NCBI RefSeq assembly: GCF_000146065.2
Contig: NC_020449.1
Coordinates: 310,001 to 374,000 of the forward strand
Direction of reading: 5' to 3'
Length of the DNA: 64,000 nt
DNA from: Candidatus Cloacimonas acidaminovorans str. Evry
GTDB lineage: Bacteria; Cloacimonadota; Cloacimonadia; Cloacimonadales; Cloacimonadaceae
Shown here: in pieces, positions 54,753-64,000 of the stretch
Layout: each line of letters begins with the position of its first letter
How positions within the stretch are numbered: the stretch's first letter is position 1
Translations under genes and position numbers: made by a program
Notes under the pieces: model-generated
Database searches by the model: none
Told to the model about the DNA's origin: nothing
What the model saw: the letters and a program-made list of their open reading frames with translations, nothing else

Positions 54753-55544
54753 TTAACCTTTTTTCTCCAGGGATGTAATTTCGCTCATCCATTTGAGGAC
54801 AGCAGTTTGGAAGATTTCTTTCAGCTGAAAATAGGCGGGCAGGTTCAGTTCTCCGGTCCATTCATCCATAAAAATCTTTTTGAATTCAATAGTTAGGCAG
54901 AGAACTTTGTTGCCGAAGGTCTGATTTACCCAACGGGAAAAATGTCCTCCGCTAAATTTTATATCGCAACGGCAGTCCAATTTTATGTTTTGAAAAGGGT
55001 TACCATCCAGCAGCAAACGCAAATTTTCTACAATAGGATAAACACTTTCGGGAAGGTTATTTCTGCCCAAAATAAGATCGGGATTTTGGGTTTGAGGGTC
55101 GGGAGCAACATCAGGACCGCCTCTTCTATGATTATAGCTATGCAGGTCTAAAATAATTAGGGTGGAATGAATTTTCAGCAAGCGTTCAATTTGATAGCGG
55201 ATAATCTGATACCAGTCGGCGTATGCTTTAAGCAATTTTGTATACAGGTTATCCGCGATAGGCATTTTACGAACCTGCAAGCCCCAAGCATCTTCCGGTT
55301 TTTGATAGACAGCTTTTTCAGGAGGGCGATTCAAATCAACGGCAAAACGGCTGGTTTGCACAATAATTCTATTGGGAAAACATTCTGCAAAGCCATTGGT
55401 ATAAGGGTCTTCTTCGCGTAATCTTGTGTCCGCATCAATTCCACAGTTCTGTAAAAGTTCTGGTGGCATATAATTGCCGTTATGAATAGCAAAAGCTAAT
55501 AACGGGAATTTATTATCCCCCAGAAAGACATCACTATAAATCAT
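54753..55544 (-). CDS. N-formylglutamate amidohydrolase-like protein
   Basis: A 263-aa protein of the N-formylglutamate amidohydrolase family: AIHNGNYMPPELL, REEDPYTNGFAE, TSRFAVDLNRPPEKAVY, ILDLHSYNHRRGG. These carry the conserved zinc and active-site residues. In histidine degradation the enzyme frees glutamate, but Cloacimonadota-type fermenters may use it on other N-acyl amino acids. The last few codons run into the intergenic decamer repeat. The start overlaps the preceding gene by four bases. Confidence 0.8.
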   Translation of the reverse strand: MIYSDVFLGDNKFPLLAFAIHNGNYMPPELLQNCGIDADTRLREEDPYTNGFAECFPNRIIVQTSRFAVDLNRPPEKAVYQKPEDAWGLQVRKMPIADNLYTKLLKAYADWYQIIRYQIERLLKIHSTLIILDLHSYNHRRGGPDVAPDPQTQNPDLILGRNNLPESVYPIVENLRLLLDGNPFQNIKLDCRCDIKFSGGHFSRWVNQTFGNKVLCLTIEFKKIFMDEWTGELNLPAYFQLKEIFQTAVLKWMSEITSLEKKG

Positions 55545-56200
55545 TGATCAAGCTGTTCCAGATATTGCATTAAACCTTCTAAAATGCCCAAATACTGTTT
55601 AATATCTTCCAATGTAGCTTTATCGCCGGAAACCCAGGCAAGTATAGATTCAAATTTTACATTGGTAATAATGTTATTTTTTGCCAAAATTTCCTCAAGT
55701 TTAAAAGGAACAACACCATCATACAGATAACAAATCCCTTTCAACACGGGAATAATATTGCTCAAAGCTATAAACAGAAGGTCGGACAATTGTTTGGGAG
55801 TATTTTTCCGTTCCAAAACAGACAAACGGATAAGCAGCCATTTGCCTTTTATTTCGCGTTCCATTTGTAAACGCAGATCATCAGGATCAAATTGAAGATT
55901 CTTTAAAATATCCTCTTTAACGAAAAGGTTTTGATAATTGCTGGTAATGATATCCAGAAATTCCAGGGGATAGGAATCTAAAGAACTTTCTACAAACTTG
56001 CGGTTTACCAGTAAAGGAAAACGCAATTGACGCTGATGGGAATACTTTCTTAAAGAATCCAAAGATTCCAGAAGATCAGGAGGGTCTTTTTCCAGAATAA
56101 TTATGCATTCCGGTTTAAAATCATTATAAACGGCAACTTGTAAAAGGTAATCCTGAATTTCGGATAAAGTATTCATTACTTCAGAAAAATCGCGGGTCAC
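55541..56200 (-). CDS. Conserved hypothetical protein
   Basis: A 219-aa soluble, mainly helical protein. It has an acidic N-terminal half (ECIIILEKDPPDLLESLDSL) and no motif I recognise. The start is GTG at 56200 with AAGGAGG just upstream. It sits between glyQ (14 bases upstream) and the amidohydrolase (overlap), so it is in the same operon as translation genes. A domain from the nucleotidyltransferase or kinase families was considered, but no active site is visible. Confidence 0.6.
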   Translation of the reverse strand: MTRDFSEVMNTLSEIQDYLLQVAVYNDFKPECIIILEKDPPDLLESLDSLRKYSHQRQLRFPLLVNRKFVESSLDSYPLEFLDIITSNYQNLFVKEDILKNLQFDPDDLRLQMEREIKGKWLLIRLSVLERKNTPKQLSDLLFIALSNIIPVLKGICYLYDGVVPFKLEEILAKNNIITNVKFESILAWVSGDKATLEDIKQYLGILEGLMQYLEQLDQ

Positions 56201-56214
56201 AAGACCTCCTTTTT

Positions 56215-57060
56215 TTAAGCGTTATATTTGGCTAAATAAGCATTAGCACAGGCGCGAGCCAAATTTCGTATTCTGGCTATGTAAGATGCTCTTTCCGTAA
56301 CACTTATAACTCCTCTGGCTTCCAGTAAGTTAAAAGTGTGAGAACATTTTAACAACATATCATAAGCAGGATAAATAAGTTGTTTACCTAAAAGGGCATT
56401 GCATTCCTTTTCATAATCCTGAAAAAGCTGGAACAGTAGGGTTGTATCTGCCTCTTCAAAGTTATAGGCACTATATTCTTTTTCGCGCTCATAGAAAAGT
56501 TCCGCATAACCAATATTTTCATTCCAGGCAAGCAAGCGGTAATCATCCACATTTTGAATATACATTGCTATGCGCTCCAGTCCATAAGTTAGTTCTACAC
56601 TAACGGGAAAAACATCTATGCTGGCGACCTGTTGAAAGTATGTAAATTGAGAAATTTCCATTCCATCCAACCAGACCTCCCAACCTAAACCCCAAGCACC
56701 TAAAGTTGGTGATTCCCAATCGTCTTCCACAAAACGGATATCGTGCATTGAAATATCAATTCCAATAGCGGATAAGCTTTTTAAGTATAAATTTTGAATA
56801 TCATCCGGAGTTGGTTTGATAATCACTTGAAACTGATAATAATGTTGAAAACGATTGGGATTTTCTCCATAACGACCGTCTTTGGGTCTTCTACAAGGTT
56901 GCGGATAAGCAATGGCACAAGGTTTTTTTCCTAAAGTGCCAAAAAAGGTGGAAGGATGAAAAGTTCCTGCTCCCATTTCCAAATCGTAGGGTTGAATTAA
57001 ACAACAACCCTTTTCAGCCCAATAATTTTGCAGAGATAGTATCAGATCTTGAAAGTTCAT
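56215..57060 (-). CDS. glyQ: Glycyl-tRNA synthetase alpha subunit
   Basis: The 281-aa alpha subunit of the bacterial alpha2beta2 glycyl-tRNA synthetase: [44 protein letters not shown] and [18 protein letters not shown]-like motifs (here [19 protein letters not shown]) are all present. It carries the aminoacylation site. The beta subunit gene glyS, usually next to it, is absent from this neighbourhood. Confidence 0.96.
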
Positions 57061-57452
57061 TTTTTATCCTGATTATAGTTTTTACAGGTTTGCTGAATAA
57101 GCGTCAGGTCTTTTTTTATGTCCTGTAGTATTTCCGTTATTTCAGTTTTCATTTTTGAATCCTTTTTTGCGGAAGATAGAGAATCGTCAAGTTTCTCTTT
57201 TGTTTTAGTTTGAATTTTGGTTCTTTCCTGCTTAATAATCTTTCTGGCACCTTCAATGGTATAGCGCTGATTATAGAGTAGGTCGTAAATTCTACGCAGC
57301 AAAAGAACCTGCTGTTCATTGTATTTTCTGATGCGCCCTTCACTCTTTATGGCATTCAGCCCGGGAAATTCAGTTTCCCAATAGCGAATAATATAGGGCT
57401 TAACACCTAAAAGATTGCTAACTTCGCCTATTGTGTAATAATATTTTTTCAT
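57057..57452 (-). CDS. MerR-family transcriptional regulator
   Basis: A 131-aa MerR-type protein with the winged helix motif [24 protein letters not shown] and [18 protein letters not shown], then a coiled-coil tail ([13 protein letters not shown]). No cysteine ligand for metals is seen. It overlaps lnt by four bases and lies just before glyQ, a layout also seen in other bacteria. The effector is unknown. Confidence 0.82.
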
Positions 57453-58954
57453 AAGACCTCACCTTTTTGTTTCTTTTTAGTGAAGCTGAAGAGGAAAAGT
57501 CCTCCCGCCAGAATTACAAAAATCCACGGATACCAATAAATATAACGATAAACAGGTATACGGGAACAACGATAAAGAGGTGCTTGCAAATTTGTGATTT
57601 CAAAGAGACCCGCTTTGGCAATTATGCGGCCAAAAGGGTCTACAATTAAAGAAATTCCGGTATTGGCACTACGGTAAATTTGAATCCGGTTTTCCACTGC
57701 CCGAAATTTTGCCATAATAGAATGGAGCCAGGGACCGTAGGAAGTTCCAAACCAGGCATCATTAGTAATATTTACTAAAAAATCGGCTTTTTTTAATTTA
57801 CCTGTTGTTTTGTCTTTCCTGATTGCCATCTGCTGATGAAATTCAGCAAAAGCAAGCTCATAACATATTGAAGGGGAAAAGGTTAAACTATCTGTTTGGT
57901 AATAAACCGGTCCGTTGCCAAATTCCCAGTTTGCCTGTCCAAACTGCAATTTCCATAAAAAAGGGAAAACATTCAGCCACAGCATTCTTTCACCAACTGG
58001 AACCAGAATATTTTTATAATACAATTCCGAGATTGAGCCATCGGGATGAAAAAGAGCCGCTGCATTGTAATATAATTCACTGTTAATATGATTTTCAGGA
58101 GCTAAAGTAAAATGCGGAAAGCCGGTAAAAATTTCCAGTTCATATTTTTGCATCAGGTCATTCAAATAGTTTCGTGCCCGATAATCATACATTAGGTAAA
58201 CCGGCATTGCGGCTTCCGGAAAAATTATTAGTTTGGTGGAATCCTTTTTTGCCTGAGCACAAAGAGCATCATAACGATGTAATATTTGCTGATAGGCACT
58301 CTCATCCCATTTTTCGTCCTGAGGAATTGAGGGTTGCATAACGGTTATTTTGGGGTCTTGTTTTTGAACGGGCAAATAGTTTAAACAATATATACCATAA
58401 CCAATCCAAAGAATAAAGATGCCGGCTACATATAATAGACATTGCGTCTTCTTTTTAAGGAGAACTTCATAAAGCAAAACATTGATGAGCAAAATAAGCA
58501 AAGAAAGTAGAATTACCCCTCCCAAATCACCTGCCTGAATTAAAACAGTATAGTCCGATAGCGAATAGGCATTATTAAACCACGGAAATCTTGTTTCTCC
58601 AAAATTTTGTAAATATTCAAAGCTTAACATCACAGCAATAAAATTAGGGTAAAAAAGACGGGGATAAAATCTACCTATCCTGCTAATTGCATAAAAGCAA
58701 AGCCAGTAAAATAAGAAATAGACAATAGCGATGCCGATCAAACCAAAAAAAGTAACTCCCGCTATCCAATACATTACAACGCCGATATAAACAACAGAAA
58801 ATAGAAGTCCTGCCTGCCATAATTTCACTTTTCTTCGCTCTAAAACATAGAGCAAGGGAATCCAACCAAAGAAAACCATCCAACCACAATGTATTGGCAA
58901 ACGCGATAAGGCAAGCATTAAAGCCGAAAGTAAAACCCAAAGTAAATCCATCAC
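57449..58954 (-). CDS. lnt: Apolipoprotein N-acyltransferase
   Basis: A 501-aa membrane enzyme that adds the third acyl chain to lipoproteins in Gram-negative envelopes. Multiple N-terminal transmembrane helices precede a nitrilase domain with the catalytic triad E247 (FPEAAM), K314 (YYKNILVP) and C364 (SICYELAF), and a C-terminal helix ends in Lys residues. A GTG at 58954 and an ATG at 58951 are both possible starts. It fits the lipoproteins encoded nearby. Confidence 0.95.
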   Translation of the reverse strand: MMDLLWVLLSALMLALSRLPIHCGWMVFFGWIPLLYVLERRKVKLWQAGLLFSVVYIGVVMYWIAGVTFFGLIGIAIVYFLFYWLCFYAISRIGRFYPRLFYPNFIAVMLSFEYLQNFGETRFPWFNNAYSLSDYTVLIQAGDLGGVILLSLLILLINVLLYEVLLKKKTQCLLYVAGIFILWIGYGIYCLNYLPVQKQDPKITVMQPSIPQDEKWDESAYQQILHRYDALCAQAKKDSTKLIIFPEAAMPVYLMYDYRARNYLNDLMQKYELEIFTGFPHFTLAPENHINSELYYNAAALFHPDGSISELYYKNILVPVGERMLWLNVFPFLWKLQFGQANWEFGNGPVYYQTDSLTFSPSICYELAFAEFHQQMAIRKDKTTGKLKKADFLVNITNDAWFGTSYGPWLHSIMAKFRAVENRIQIYRSANTGISLIVDPFGRIIAKAGLFEITNLQAPLYRCSRIPVYRYIYWYPWIFVILAGGLFLFSFTKKKQKGEVL

Positions 58955-59791
58955 TTATTCCACCCGCGCATAGTTTATTTTATAAATACGGATTTCTTCT
59001 CCTATTCTTAAAGCTAATAAATCGTTACTGATACACATAAATACATTTTCCGCAGCTAAAGGTAAATAGGCAGAACTGGATAAACATTTCAGCATTCCTG
59101 CATTAAAACAAATAGCGTTATTGTATAAATCATAAACTACCTGTCCCTGTTCCGTCTTTACAAATTGACCCAGCACGGAAAATATGTTGCTTACATTATT
59201 TGCCTTGTCATAAGCAATCAGATAATCGTGATTGCAAAAAAGAGAATTTACCTGCTGAAGCTGAAATCTGCCAAACCGATTCAGTTCGGTTCCGTCAATT
59301 CCCGAATAGTTGATAATTTCCCCGCTGGCAGAATCAAAAATAAATAAACCCTGGTCTTGATATACACAAAGGCATTTGGGTTGCACACTGTTTTTAAGCT
59401 CAATACTGCCGGAAGGACTGCCGTCAGAACTGAATTTTTTCACAATGCGAGCAGATGAATCCAACACATATAAAGAATTATCACTACCCATAGCTATATC
59501 TGCCAGGTATTGAAAATTAACTTTGGAACTGCCTAAACCACCAAGCACATTTTTCCGCTCTTGATCCTGGAAAATATAAATTTCCTGACTTTTAATGCTC
59601 ATTGCATAAAGCGTATTGCTTTGGGAATGATACTGAATTTTATCTGTCTGCATTCCCAAAGGGATAGCTTTAACCAAATTGAAATATTCAATATCCATTG
59701 GAGTTCTTCTGTTGATGTCGGAACAGCAATTTAGCACGACCAAGCAGATTGCTAAAGATACAATGATGGCTAAAAATAAAACCTTCCGCAT
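58955..59791 (-). CDS. Lipoprotein with beta-propeller-like repeats
   Basis: A 278-aa protein with a type II signal peptide (FLAIIVSLAICLVVLNC) and a body of six-bladed NHL-like repeats (DNSLYVLDSSARIVKKFSSDG, YQDQGLFIFDSASGEIINY). No enzyme motif is found. It is directly upstream of lnt and five bases after recJ. The ribosome site AAAGGAT precedes ATG. Role unknown; perhaps ligand binding at the membrane. Confidence 0.65.
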   Translation of the reverse strand: MRKVLFLAIIVSLAICLVVLNCCSDINRRTPMDIEYFNLVKAIPLGMQTDKIQYHSQSNTLYAMSIKSQEIYIFQDQERKNVLGGLGSSKVNFQYLADIAMGSDNSLYVLDSSARIVKKFSSDGSPSGSIELKNSVQPKCLCVYQDQGLFIFDSASGEIINYSGIDGTELNRFGRFQLQQVNSLFCNHDYLIAYDKANNVSNIFSVLGQFVKTEQGQVVYDLYNNAICFNAGMLKCLSSSAYLPLAAENVFMCISNDLLALRIGEEIRIYKINYARVE

Positions 59792-59795
59792 AGTT

Positions 59796-61520
59796 CTAAT
59801 CCTTTAGAATTTGTAAATCCTTAAGCTTGCCTTGAATGGTTAAATTATTCCCAAAACGGTTATATTCAAGGGTGTAGGCAATATCCAGTTTGCCGTTCTT
59901 TTTCAGCAGAGGTAGATAATCCCCCAAATTATAACCAATTAAATTAAAGTAAATGCCATCTTTAACTACTTTCAGTTTCAGATGATTTCTTCCTACATTA
60001 TAAGGATAACTTGCTATAGTTACATTGCGGGTCATAAAAACAGGACGCGTATTATCAGGACCAAAAGGAGCAAAATGCTCCAAAGCATCAAGCAAGGTAT
60101 TGTTTATGTTGTAAAGCTCAATTTCGGCATCTATCTGTAAAGGCGGTTGAATTTGTTCCAGGCGTAAGTTTTCGGAAACAAACCTGGTTAATTCGTTTTC
60201 AAAACGGTCTAAATATTCCTGATAAATAGTTAAACCCACAGCATATTTATGACCTCCGAAACTATGCAAATTATGCTCTGTTTGCTTCAATGCTTCAAAA
60301 AGATCAAAATCGGCAACACTGCGTCCGGAACCACTGCCAAAACCGTCTTTGAAGGAAATCATAATCACCGGACGATAATATTTTTCTACCAGCTTGGAAG
60401 CAACAATTCCGATTACTCCTGGATGCCAGTCATCGGAAGAAACGACCATACAGGATGTTTGTTGTAAGTCCTTATATTTCTTTTCAATAATGTCACATGC
60501 CTCTTGAAAGGTTTTCTGGTCTTCCTGTTGCCGTAAAGAATTCTGATGTTCAATAATTTCAGCCAGTTCCATACTCTTTGCCTCATCGGTTGAAATTAAA
60601 AGTTCTACGGAAACGGAAGCGCTTCCCATTCTGCCTGCAGCATTTATTCTGGGTGCAATGCCAAAAACGATATCTGTGGTATCCAGGTTTTTCTGATTCA
60701 ACCCGGAAATTTGGACTAAAGCATTTAAGCCCAGGTTCTTTTTCTCTATTAAGTGCTGAAGCCCAATGGAAGCAAAAATACGGTTTTCCGAAGTGAGCGG
60801 AACAATATCGGCAATTGTTCCAACTGCTACAAGATCCATATACTTAAGCTTGTTTTCCGCACTGTCAATACCCAAGTTATTGTAGATTGCCATCAGCAGT
60901 TTATAGGCAACTCCAACTCCGGCAAGATGTTCATAAGGGTATTTTGTTCCTGGGAGTTTGGGATTGATAATAGCAAAAGCAGGAGGCAATTCATCTTTGG
61001 GATTGTGATGATCAGTAATAATAATTTCCATTCCCATAGAGTTTATAGCATTGATTTCCTCAATGGCATTCACTCCACAATCAACACTGATAATAAGAGA
61101 AGAACCATTCTCTCTTAAAGCATCCAAACTGCCAAGCGATAAACCGTAACCATCTATCATCCGATGAGGAATGTAAAAATCAATATTGGCACCGATGCGT
61201 TTCAAACCTAAATACAATAAAGCGGTAGCAGTTGTGCCATCTACATCGTAATCACCATAAATAGTTATTTTTTCTTTGCTGTCTATAGCGCGTAAAATAC
61301 GCTGAACTGCCTTTTCCATATCGGGAAAGAGATAGGGGTCATATAAATTATCCATTGAGGGCTTAAAAAACTCCTGCGCAGAATTTACGGTCTTTATCCC
61401 TTTACGGTATAATAATTCAGCTACCAAACGCGGAAGTTTGAATTCGGCACTTAACTTTTCAATTTCAGGGTTTATTTCCTTTCCTGGTGGAGATGGTATT
61501 AACCATTTTTTGTTCATCAT
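59796..61520 (-). CDS. recJ: Single-stranded-DNA-specific exonuclease RecJ
   Basis: A 574-aa 5'-3' ssDNA exonuclease. It shows the DHH-family motifs YGDYDVDGTTA (88-98), SVDCGVNA and ITDHHNPKDELPP (DHH at 170-172), APRINAAGRM, and the DHHA1 GSGSGRS and FGGHKYAVGL motifs. The C-terminal OB domain (PVFMTRNVTI) is present. The length is normal. It heads the - strand operon with lnt, merR and glyQ downstream. Confidence 0.95.
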   Translation of the reverse strand: MMNKKWLIPSPPGKEINPEIEKLSAEFKLPRLVAELLYRKGIKTVNSAQEFFKPSMDNLYDPYLFPDMEKAVQRILRAIDSKEKITIYGDYDVDGTTATALLYLGLKRIGANIDFYIPHRMIDGYGLSLGSLDALRENGSSLIISVDCGVNAIEEINAINSMGMEIIITDHHNPKDELPPAFAIINPKLPGTKYPYEHLAGVGVAYKLLMAIYNNLGIDSAENKLKYMDLVAVGTIADIVPLTSENRIFASIGLQHLIEKKNLGLNALVQISGLNQKNLDTTDIVFGIAPRINAAGRMGSASVSVELLISTDEAKSMELAEIIEHQNSLRQQEDQKTFQEACDIIEKKYKDLQQTSCMVVSSDDWHPGVIGIVASKLVEKYYRPVIMISFKDGFGSGSGRSVADFDLFEALKQTEHNLHSFGGHKYAVGLTIYQEYLDRFENELTRFVSENLRLEQIQPPLQIDAEIELYNINNTLLDALEHFAPFGPDNTRPVFMTRNVTIASYPYNVGRNHLKLKVVKDGIYFNLIGYNLGDYLPLLKKNGKLDIAYTLEYNRFGNNLTIQGKLKDLQILKD

Positions 61521-61937
61521 TCTGCCTTTATATATTTATTTATTTTCTCTATTTAGATGTGGAACTAACATAACCTTAATAGATTACAGCATATTCTTAA
61601 GAGAACTGTATGCTTTATACATTCTAAACTCTATAATTATAGAGCGCTAAATCCTGTAAAGCATTATTTTCATTCCGGAAATATGCTGTCTTTTTAGATG
61701 AATAACTTAATAAATTGAAAAGTGTAAAGGTGTAAAAGGGGAAAGGTGAAACACGAGTTAAACATAGATAACAAGCAAAAAATCTGTATGAAGCCATATT
61801 CCAAAGCTGTTTCAGCAGATCATACTCCATTTTTCATTCATTCCATCTCACCCTCTCGCCATCTTGACAAAATAAATATTGACCGAAAAAGAGAGAACAT
61901 TAAAAAGGAAACAAAATTACCTGTTAAGAGGTGTTAA
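61521..61937. other. Divergent intergenic region, no gene
   Basis: This 417-base divergent gap has two TTGAC words (61864 and 61879) upstream of the EIIA-CBS gene but no good -10 box at 16-18 bases. It shares CATCTCACCCTCTCGCC and CATTTTTCATTC words with other intergenic regions. No open frame has a plausible start. Confidence 0.4.
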
Positions 61938-62837
61938 ATGTTATTAGCCAGCTTTCTGGAAGCGCATAATATTCTGTTTGAAAACAGGGTTTTAACAAAA
62001 GAACAGGTCTATAAGGAATTGGTAGACCGATTGTGCAGTCAATATAAATTGCCGATTAGCAGTTCCAAACTTTTAGAGCTGATATTTAAACGCGAGGAAG
62101 AGGTCTCCTGTGCTTATCCAACAGGTATTGCTATTCCTCATATTCGTATGGACGGCTTTAATGATACTTTGATAGCAATGGCTTTTTTGGAGAATCCCCT
62201 TGATTATAATGGAATAAAAGTTAACTGGGTAGTTCTTATATTAACCGATAAAACAAGTTCCAAGACCTACCTGAATATTGTTGCTGCCTTGTTGAAACTT
62301 TCCAAAGATAAAGAAGCAATTAAAGCTTTGGCATCCGCAGGAGATGGGCATAGCGTTATTCATTATTTGAAAAAGAATGAAGTAGAAGTGAAAAAAGATG
62401 TAATTATTGCTGATATAATGGTGCAAAATCCAATTGCAGTTTTGCCCCAAAACAGTTTGCGGGAACTAATCAATCTGATGAGTACACATAAAGTTGCAGG
62501 AATGCCTGTAGTTGATGAAACAGGAAAATATGTAGGTGAAGTGAATGTTCTTAATTTGTTGGAAGTAGGAATTCCGAATTATGTAATGATGTTGGATAAT
62601 TTAAATTTTCTTTCTTCTTATGAACCACTGGAAAATCTTTTCAGCAAACAGGATTTGCTTTTTGTGAAAGATATTATGACTACAGACGAAATATTTGTGC
62701 GTCCTGAGGCATCTATAATTGAAACTGTGTTTTTAATGGTTAGCCATAATAAGCGTTATCTTTCTGTAGTGAAGGAGGAAAAACTTGTAGGTCTGATTAC
62801 GGCAATGGATATATTAAGAAAGGTTATAGCGGTGTAA
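61938..62837 (+). CDS. PTS EIIA-type/CBS-domain regulatory protein
   Basis: A 299-aa protein with an N-terminal PTS fructose/nitrogen EIIA domain; the phosphorylation site is likely H68 in GIAIPHIRMDG. It is followed by two CBS domains near residues 157-212 and 243-299 (DIMVQNPIAVLPQNSL and DIMTTDEIFVRPEASI). CBS pairs often bind adenine nucleotides. No EIIB or EIIC is nearby; the next gene, four bases on, is an ion transporter, so it likely senses phospho-PTS and energy status to regulate that permease. This is inference. Confidence 0.85.
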   Translation: MLLASFLEAHNILFENRVLTKEQVYKELVDRLCSQYKLPISSSKLLELIFKREEEVSCAYPTGIAIPHIRMDGFNDTLIAMAFLENPLDYNGIKVNWVVLILTDKTSSKTYLNIVAALLKLSKDKEAIKALASAGDGHSVIHYLKKNEVEVKKDVIIADIMVQNPIAVLPQNSLRELINLMSTHKVAGMPVVDETGKYVGEVNVLNLLEVGIPNYVMMLDNLNFLSSYEPLENLFSKQDLLFVKDIMTTDEIFVRPEASIIETVFLMVSHNKRYLSVVKEEKLVGLITAMDILRKVIAV

Positions 62838-62841
62838 TAAA

Positions 62842-64000
62842 ATGCTGTTAATGATTATTGCTTTATTGGTCTTTATTGTAACTTATCTATGCATCATTAC
62901 GGAGTGGGTAAATAAAATGCTTGCCGCTCTGATTGGTGGTTTTGTAATTATTGTTTTAGGAGTTGTAGATCAGTCCATTGCTTTTTCCGCAATTGACTGG
63001 AATGTAATCTTTTTCCTGATTGGAATGATGCTTACCATTTCCGTGATGCGAGAAACGGGAATGTTTATGTATATTGCTATTAAAACGGCAAAAATTGCCA
63101 AGGGTAGTCCCTTGAAAATTATGGCAATGATGTTTATAGCAACGGCGGTTATTTCTGCCATTTTAGGTAGCGTTACCACTGTAATGATTTTGGTTCCAAT
63201 CGTTTTGCTGATTGCGGAAGAACTGAAAATAACTCCTGCACCTTTTATTATAACTATGGTTGTTGCTTCCAATATGGGTGGAGCAGCAACGATGATTGGT
63301 GACCCGCCAAATATTCTTATTGCCAGTGCTACTAAATATACTTTCATTGATTTTTTCCTGAATTTAACCCCTGCTATTGTGATTATTGTAATTGGCAGTT
63401 TAGGTTTAATATGGCTTTTATACAGAGGGAAAATGTATGTTAGCAATGAAAGGCGTGCCAAAATAATGGAATACAACGATAAGAACCTGATAACTCACCC
63501 GAAACTATTGTGGATTACTCTTGGGGTTGTAGCTTTGATGTTGCTGGCATTTATTTTTCAAAAGCCGTTACATTTGGAAAATGCTACAATTGCAATGGCA
63601 GCAGGTCTTATTTTGGTATTTATAGGTAGTCGTAAAAAGGTGGAAACAATCATTCTCAATGATATTGATTGGATTACCATCTTTTTCTTCATTGGCCTTT
63701 TTATGATTGTAGAGGGTTTGGTGCATACTGGCTTTATTGATCTCTTAGCTAATGGTGTGATGTCTATCACCAATGGAGAGCCAAAAACAACTTCTATGGT
63801 CATTCTTTGGCTTTCGGGCATTCTTTCTGCTTGGATAGATAACATTCCCTTTGTAGCAGCAATGATTCCGATGATTAAAAGTATTGGCTTACATATGCAA
63901 AGTGCAGTTCAAGTTCAACCTCTTTGGTGGGCTTTATCTTTAGGAACCTGTTTAGGGGGAAATGGAACTTTAGTTGGTGCTTCTGCTAATATTGTTGCTG
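62842..64000 (+). CDS. Ion transporter superfamily permease (SLC13/ArsB/NhaD type), truncated
   Basis: The frame is open to the window end, so the C-terminus is missing; 386 codons are visible. There are at least nine hydrophobic helices. The signature GDPPNILIAS near residue 154 and the second pseudo-repeat WIDNIPFVAAMIPM and TCLGGNGTLVGASAN are typical of the ArsB/NhaD/citrate-type IT superfamily. It could be a sodium/proton antiporter or an anion permease. The ATG lies four bases after the EIIA-CBS stop, implying joint expression. Confidence 0.85.
   Translation, partial: MLLMIIALLVFIVTYLCIITEWVNKMLAALIGGFVIIVLGVVDQSIAFSAIDWNVIFFLIGMMLTISVMRETGMFMYIAIKTAKIAKGSPLKIMAMMFIATAVISAILGSVTTVMILVPIVLLIAEELKITPAPFIITMVVASNMGGAATMIGDPPNILIASATKYTFIDFFLNLTPAIVIIVIGSLGLIWLLYRGKMYVSNERRAKIMEYNDKNLITHPKLLWITLGVVALMLLAFIFQKPLHLENATIAMAAGLILVFIGSRKKVETIILNDIDWITIFFFIGLFMIVEGLVHTGFIDLLANGVMSITNGEPKTTSMVILWLSGILSAWIDNIPFVAAMIPMIKSIGLHMQSAVQVQPLWWALSLGTCLGGNGTLVGASANIVA

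Overview
The window is a bacterial chromosome segment of low G+C content, with gene families and habits that fit the phylum Cloacimonadota, most likely a relative of Candidatus Cloacimonas. The reasons are a 2-oxoacid:ferredoxin oxidoreductase operon with a partner aminotransferase (amino acid fermentation), several large secreted proteins ending in Por/T9SS-type or FlgD-type C-terminal domains, strong AAGGAG-type ribosome binding sites, and small interspersed repeats. This assignment is an inference from protein families; no rRNA gene is present to confirm it. I saw no tRNA, rRNA, CRISPR array, prophage or intact insertion sequence.

Layout. 1-6.3 kb (+): the tail of a nusA-type translation operon (L7Ae-like protein, infB, rbfA, nrnA-like DHH phosphoesterase, truB, ribF). 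6.3-10.1 kb (+): a secreted protein with a sorting domain, a YhaM-like nuclease and a YycJ-like metallo-hydrolase. 10.1-11.9 kb: a gene-free repeat island. 11.9-14.3 kb (-): priA. 14.4-23.9 kb (+): a secreted G-N-D-x-Y repeat protein, rsmG, parA, parB, rfbB, a PepT-like peptidase, dapB, dapF and a RodZ-like protein. 23.9-25.1 kb: a second repeat island. 25.1-38.0 kb (-): PLP-pathway kinase, phosphoesterase, type-4 uracil-DNA glycosylase, omega-like protein, gmk, gcvH, pilin-like protein, rpmA, rplU, methylmalonyl-CoA epimerase, the six-gene oxidoreductase operon, and a parvulin-type chaperone/isomerase. 38.6-42.0 kb (+): HIT protein and a secreted subtilase. 42.1-44.7 kb (-): a type II restriction-modification pair. 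45.1-49.2 kb (-): zinc-ribbon protein, TldD/PmbA pair, small membrane protein, lipoprotein. 49.6-54.1 kb (+): a caspase/PEGA/formylglycine-enzyme-like fusion and a secreted transglutaminase-like protein. 54.1-54.75 kb: a third repeat island. 54.75-61.5 kb (-): N-formylglutamate amidohydrolase-like, an unknown protein, glyQ, MerR-type regulator, lnt, lipoprotein, recJ. 61.9-64 kb (+): EIIA-CBS protein and a truncated ion-transporter-superfamily permease.

How the genes work together. The metabolic core is amino acid degradation: the aminotransferase makes 2-oxoacids, the Kor/Vor-type complex converts them to acyl-CoA and reduced ferredoxin, and methylmalonyl-CoA epimerase serves propionate or methylmalonyl routes. 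dapB/dapF feed lysine and cell-wall synthesis, and lnt, PpiD/SurA-like and RodZ-like proteins serve a Gram-negative envelope through which the sorting-domain proteins are exported.

The most notable non-coding signal is a set of four intergenic arrays centred near 11.06, 24.37, 38.32 and 54.45 kb. Each is built from short words repeated every 11 bp and mirrored about a dyad. The core words differ between most sites (GTAAC, CCCATATC/GATATGGG, GGGTAAGC), but the architecture is the same. Three of the four lie in the only large convergent intergenic regions of the window, together with a second dispersed repeat whose 3' end looks like a terminator. This looks like a BIME/REP-like family defined by geometry rather than sequence, and it is the main candidate for an undescribed element here.
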